A DNA stretch of 6,993 bases from Pseudomonadota bacterium (GTDB lineage Bacteria > Pseudomonadota > Alphaproteobacteria > Sphingomonadales > Sphingomonadaceae), in assembly GCA_947474905.1 (NCBI GenBank), contig CANJKQ010000046.1:1-6993 (forward strand), written 5' to 3'. The notes beneath the pieces are model-generated. The model searched no databases. It was not told the origin of the DNA and saw only the letters and a list, made by a program, of their open reading frames with translations. A program made the position numbers and the translations under genes. How positions within the stretch are numbered: position 1 is the first letter of the stretch; each line of letters opens with the position of its first letter. Of this stretch, positions 5,684-6,993 are shown one piece after another.

Positions 5684-6820
5684 ATGACGATGGTTCAGCT
5701 CTGGGCGGGGGCGGCGCTCGATGCGATGGCGCTGTTCGGGTGCGTGGCGGTGGCCGCGTCAACCCGGGCGGCGTGGCGCCTGGGTCGCGCGGCGCGGGCG
5801 GCGCCGCCCAACCCCCGGCCGGTCCCCGTCACCATGCTGAAGCCGCTGCACGGCGATGAGCCGCGTCTCGCCGAAAATCTGGCGACGTTCCGCGACCAGG
5901 ATTGGGCGGCGCCGATCCAGATCGTCGCCGGTGTTGCCCGCGCCGATGATCCCGCCGCCGCGATTGCTACCTCGCTGGGTGAGAGTGTCGACCTGGTCGT
6001 CGATGGCCGCCGCCATGGCGCCAATGCCAAGATCGGCAACCTCGTCAACATGATGCCCGTCGTCAGGCATGACCTCATCGTGCTGAGCGACAGCGACATC
6101 TCCGCCCCGCCCGACTATTTGAAACACATCGTCGCCGCGCTGGAAGACCCCAAGGTCGGCGTCGTCACCATCGCCTATGGCGGGCGCGGCGATACCGGCT
6201 TTTGGTCGCGGTTTGGCGCCGCAATCGTCAGCTATCATTTCATGCCATCGATTTTGCTCAGTCTCGATCTCGGCATGGGCGATGTCTGTATGGGGTCGAC
6301 CATCGCCATGCGGCGCGAGACGCTGGAAGCGATTGGCGGGTTCGATCGTTATGTCGATACGCTCGCCGATGATTTTGCAATCGGCCAGGCGGTGCGCGAC
6401 CTGGGCCTGGAAGTCGTGGTGCCGCCGGTATTTGTCACCCATGCCTCGATCGAGACGAGCTTTGCCGAAATGGCGCGGCACGAATTGCGCTGGATGGCGA
6501 CGGTGCGCACCGTTAACTGGATCGGCCATCTGGGTTCGCTGGTCATGCACGCGCTGCCGCTGGCGTTGATTGCGCTGGTCGTGGCGCCGGGGATCGTTTC
6601 GGCCACCGTCGCCGCGATTGCGCTGACGACGCGGCTGGTGTCGGCGTTACTGATCAACCATGTGCTACGCCGGGCGACAATCCCGCTGGTGCTGGTGCCG
6701 TTCCGCGACCTGATGACCTTTGGCGTCCATGTGACGAGCCTGTTTGTCCGCCGCGTCGATTGGCGCGGCGCACGGCTGACGATGCGCCGCGCCGGCCGGA
6801 TCGAGGCGGAGGGCGCGTGA
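5684..6820 (+). CDS. hpnI: Hopanoid glycosyltransferase HpnI (GT21, ceramide-glucosyltransferase-like)
   Basis: A 378-residue membrane glycosyltransferase. HpnI is known to add N-acetylglucosamine from UDP-GlcNAc to bacteriohopanetetrol, the first sugar step in composite hopanoids. Visible features are an N-terminal membrane segment (about 5-26), KPLHGDEPRLAENL (53-66), a first Asp motif ADDP (87-90), the DxD motif D136-S-D138, the acceptor-side motif LADDFAIG with D229/D230, and HELRW (266-270) in the place of the (Q/R)xxRW box of ceramide glucosyltransferases. Several hydrophobic segments follow from about 285 to 355. Length and order match HpnI. ATG 5684 gives the listed start; ATG 5690 is an alternative two codons on, and neither has a strong ribosome binding site. 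The gene starts 33 bases after the receptor gene and overlaps hpnK by 4 bases, so it is translated with hpnK. The adjacent HpnK strengthens the call over a generic ceramide glucosyltransferase. Confidence 0.92.
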   Translation: MTMVQLWAGAALDAMALFGCVAVAASTRAAWRLGRAARAAPPNPRPVPVTMLKPLHGDEPRLAENLATFRDQDWAAPIQIVAGVARADDPAAAIATSLGESVDLVVDGRRHGANAKIGNLVNMMPVVRHDLIVLSDSDISAPPDYLKHIVAALEDPKVGVVTIAYGGRGDTGFWSRFGAAIVSYHFMPSILLSLDLGMGDVCMGSTIAMRRETLEAIGGFDRYVDTLADDFAIGQAVRDLGLEVVVPPVFVTHASIETSFAEMARHELRWMATVRTVNWIGHLGSLVMHALPLALIALVVAPGIVSATVAAIALTTRLVSALLINHVLRRATIPLVLVPFRDLMTFGVHVTSLFVRRVDWRGARLTMRRAGRIEAEGA

Positions 6821-6993
6821 AAACGGTGATCGTCACCGCCGATGATTTCGGTGCGGCGGTGGAAGTCAACGAGGCAGTCGAACGCGCGCATGTCGATGGC
6901 TGCCTTACTGCGGCGAGCCTGATGGTGACGGGTGACGCCGTCGACGACGCGGTCGCGCGGGCGAAGCGCTTGCCGGGGCTGGGCGTCGGGCTG
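6817..6993 (+). CDS. hpnK: Hopanoid biosynthesis deacetylase HpnK (YdjC/ChbG family), 3' end missing
   Basis: The first 59 residues of a YdjC/ChbG-type carbohydrate deacetylase, running off the window edge. The start MKTVIVTADDFGAAVEVNEA carries the TADDFG motif, whose Asp residues belong to the metal centre in this family. It continues with ERAHVDGCLTAASLMV and ends at LPGLGVGL, just before where the conserved metal-binding His would be expected. HpnK is known to remove the acetyl group from N-acetylglucosaminyl-bacteriohopanetetrol made by HpnI; the radical-SAM enzyme HpnJ can then contract the ring to a cyclitol ether. The GTG start at 6817 shares GTGA with the hpnI stop (TGA 6818-6820), a tight translational coupling. 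The family usually has about 280 residues, so most of the gene lies outside. Confidence 0.9.
   Translation, partial: MKTVIVTADDFGAAVEVNEAVERAHVDGCLTAASLMVTGDAVDDAVARAKRLPGLGVGL

Noticed and set aside
5759..6550. Minus-strand open frame of 263 codons inside hpnI
   Set aside because: Shadow of the hpnI frame, His/Arg/Asp-rich and domainless.

Overview
The window is GC-rich, densely coded DNA from an alphaproteobacterium, most likely a sphingomonad (Sphingomonas or a close relative). This rests on protein style: a UvrD/PcrA helicase with a C-terminal Tudor-like tail, a DUF4893 lipoprotein, and a TonB-dependent receptor beside hopanoid genes. No marker gene fixes the genus. No RNA genes, insertion sequences, CRISPR arrays or phage genes were seen, and no stretch over 300 bases lacks a gene.

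Layout. (1) 1-1917, + strand: a UvrD/PcrA-type DNA helicase whose first ~110 residues lie before the window. (2) 1918-1983: a short convergent intergenic region with a small hairpin. (3) 1984-2706, - strand: a DUF4893 lipoprotein with a clear lipobox and a GTG start preceded by a good ribosome binding site. (4) 2707-2872: an AT-rich divergent intergenic region with two GTTAACG elements, one forming a CtrA-like half-site pair, followed by a long leader. (5) 2873-3280, + strand: a small DUF2946-family protein. (6) 3347-5650, + strand: a TonB-dependent outer-membrane receptor. (7) 5684-6820, + strand: the hopanoid glycosyltransferase HpnI. (8) From 6817 to the window edge, + strand: the start of the hopanoid deacetylase HpnK, overlapping hpnI by 4 bases.

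Two functional units stand out. The DUF2946-TonB receptor pair has the layout of the CruR-controlled copper operon of Bordetella pertussis. There the DUF2946 protein is itself a regulatory upstream reading frame: copper sensed by the nascent chain relieves a C-terminal proline-dependent arrest, which allows Rho termination before the receptor gene. The copy here keeps the architecture but has altered sensor and arrest motifs, with CAFA in place of CxxC and TGPP in place of RAPP. It is the best candidate for a little-studied system in the window. The second unit, hpnI-hpnK, makes glucosaminyl-bacteriohopanetetrol, a composite hopanoid of the envelope. It starts 33 bases after the receptor gene with no visible terminator, so read-through from the receptor operon is possible.
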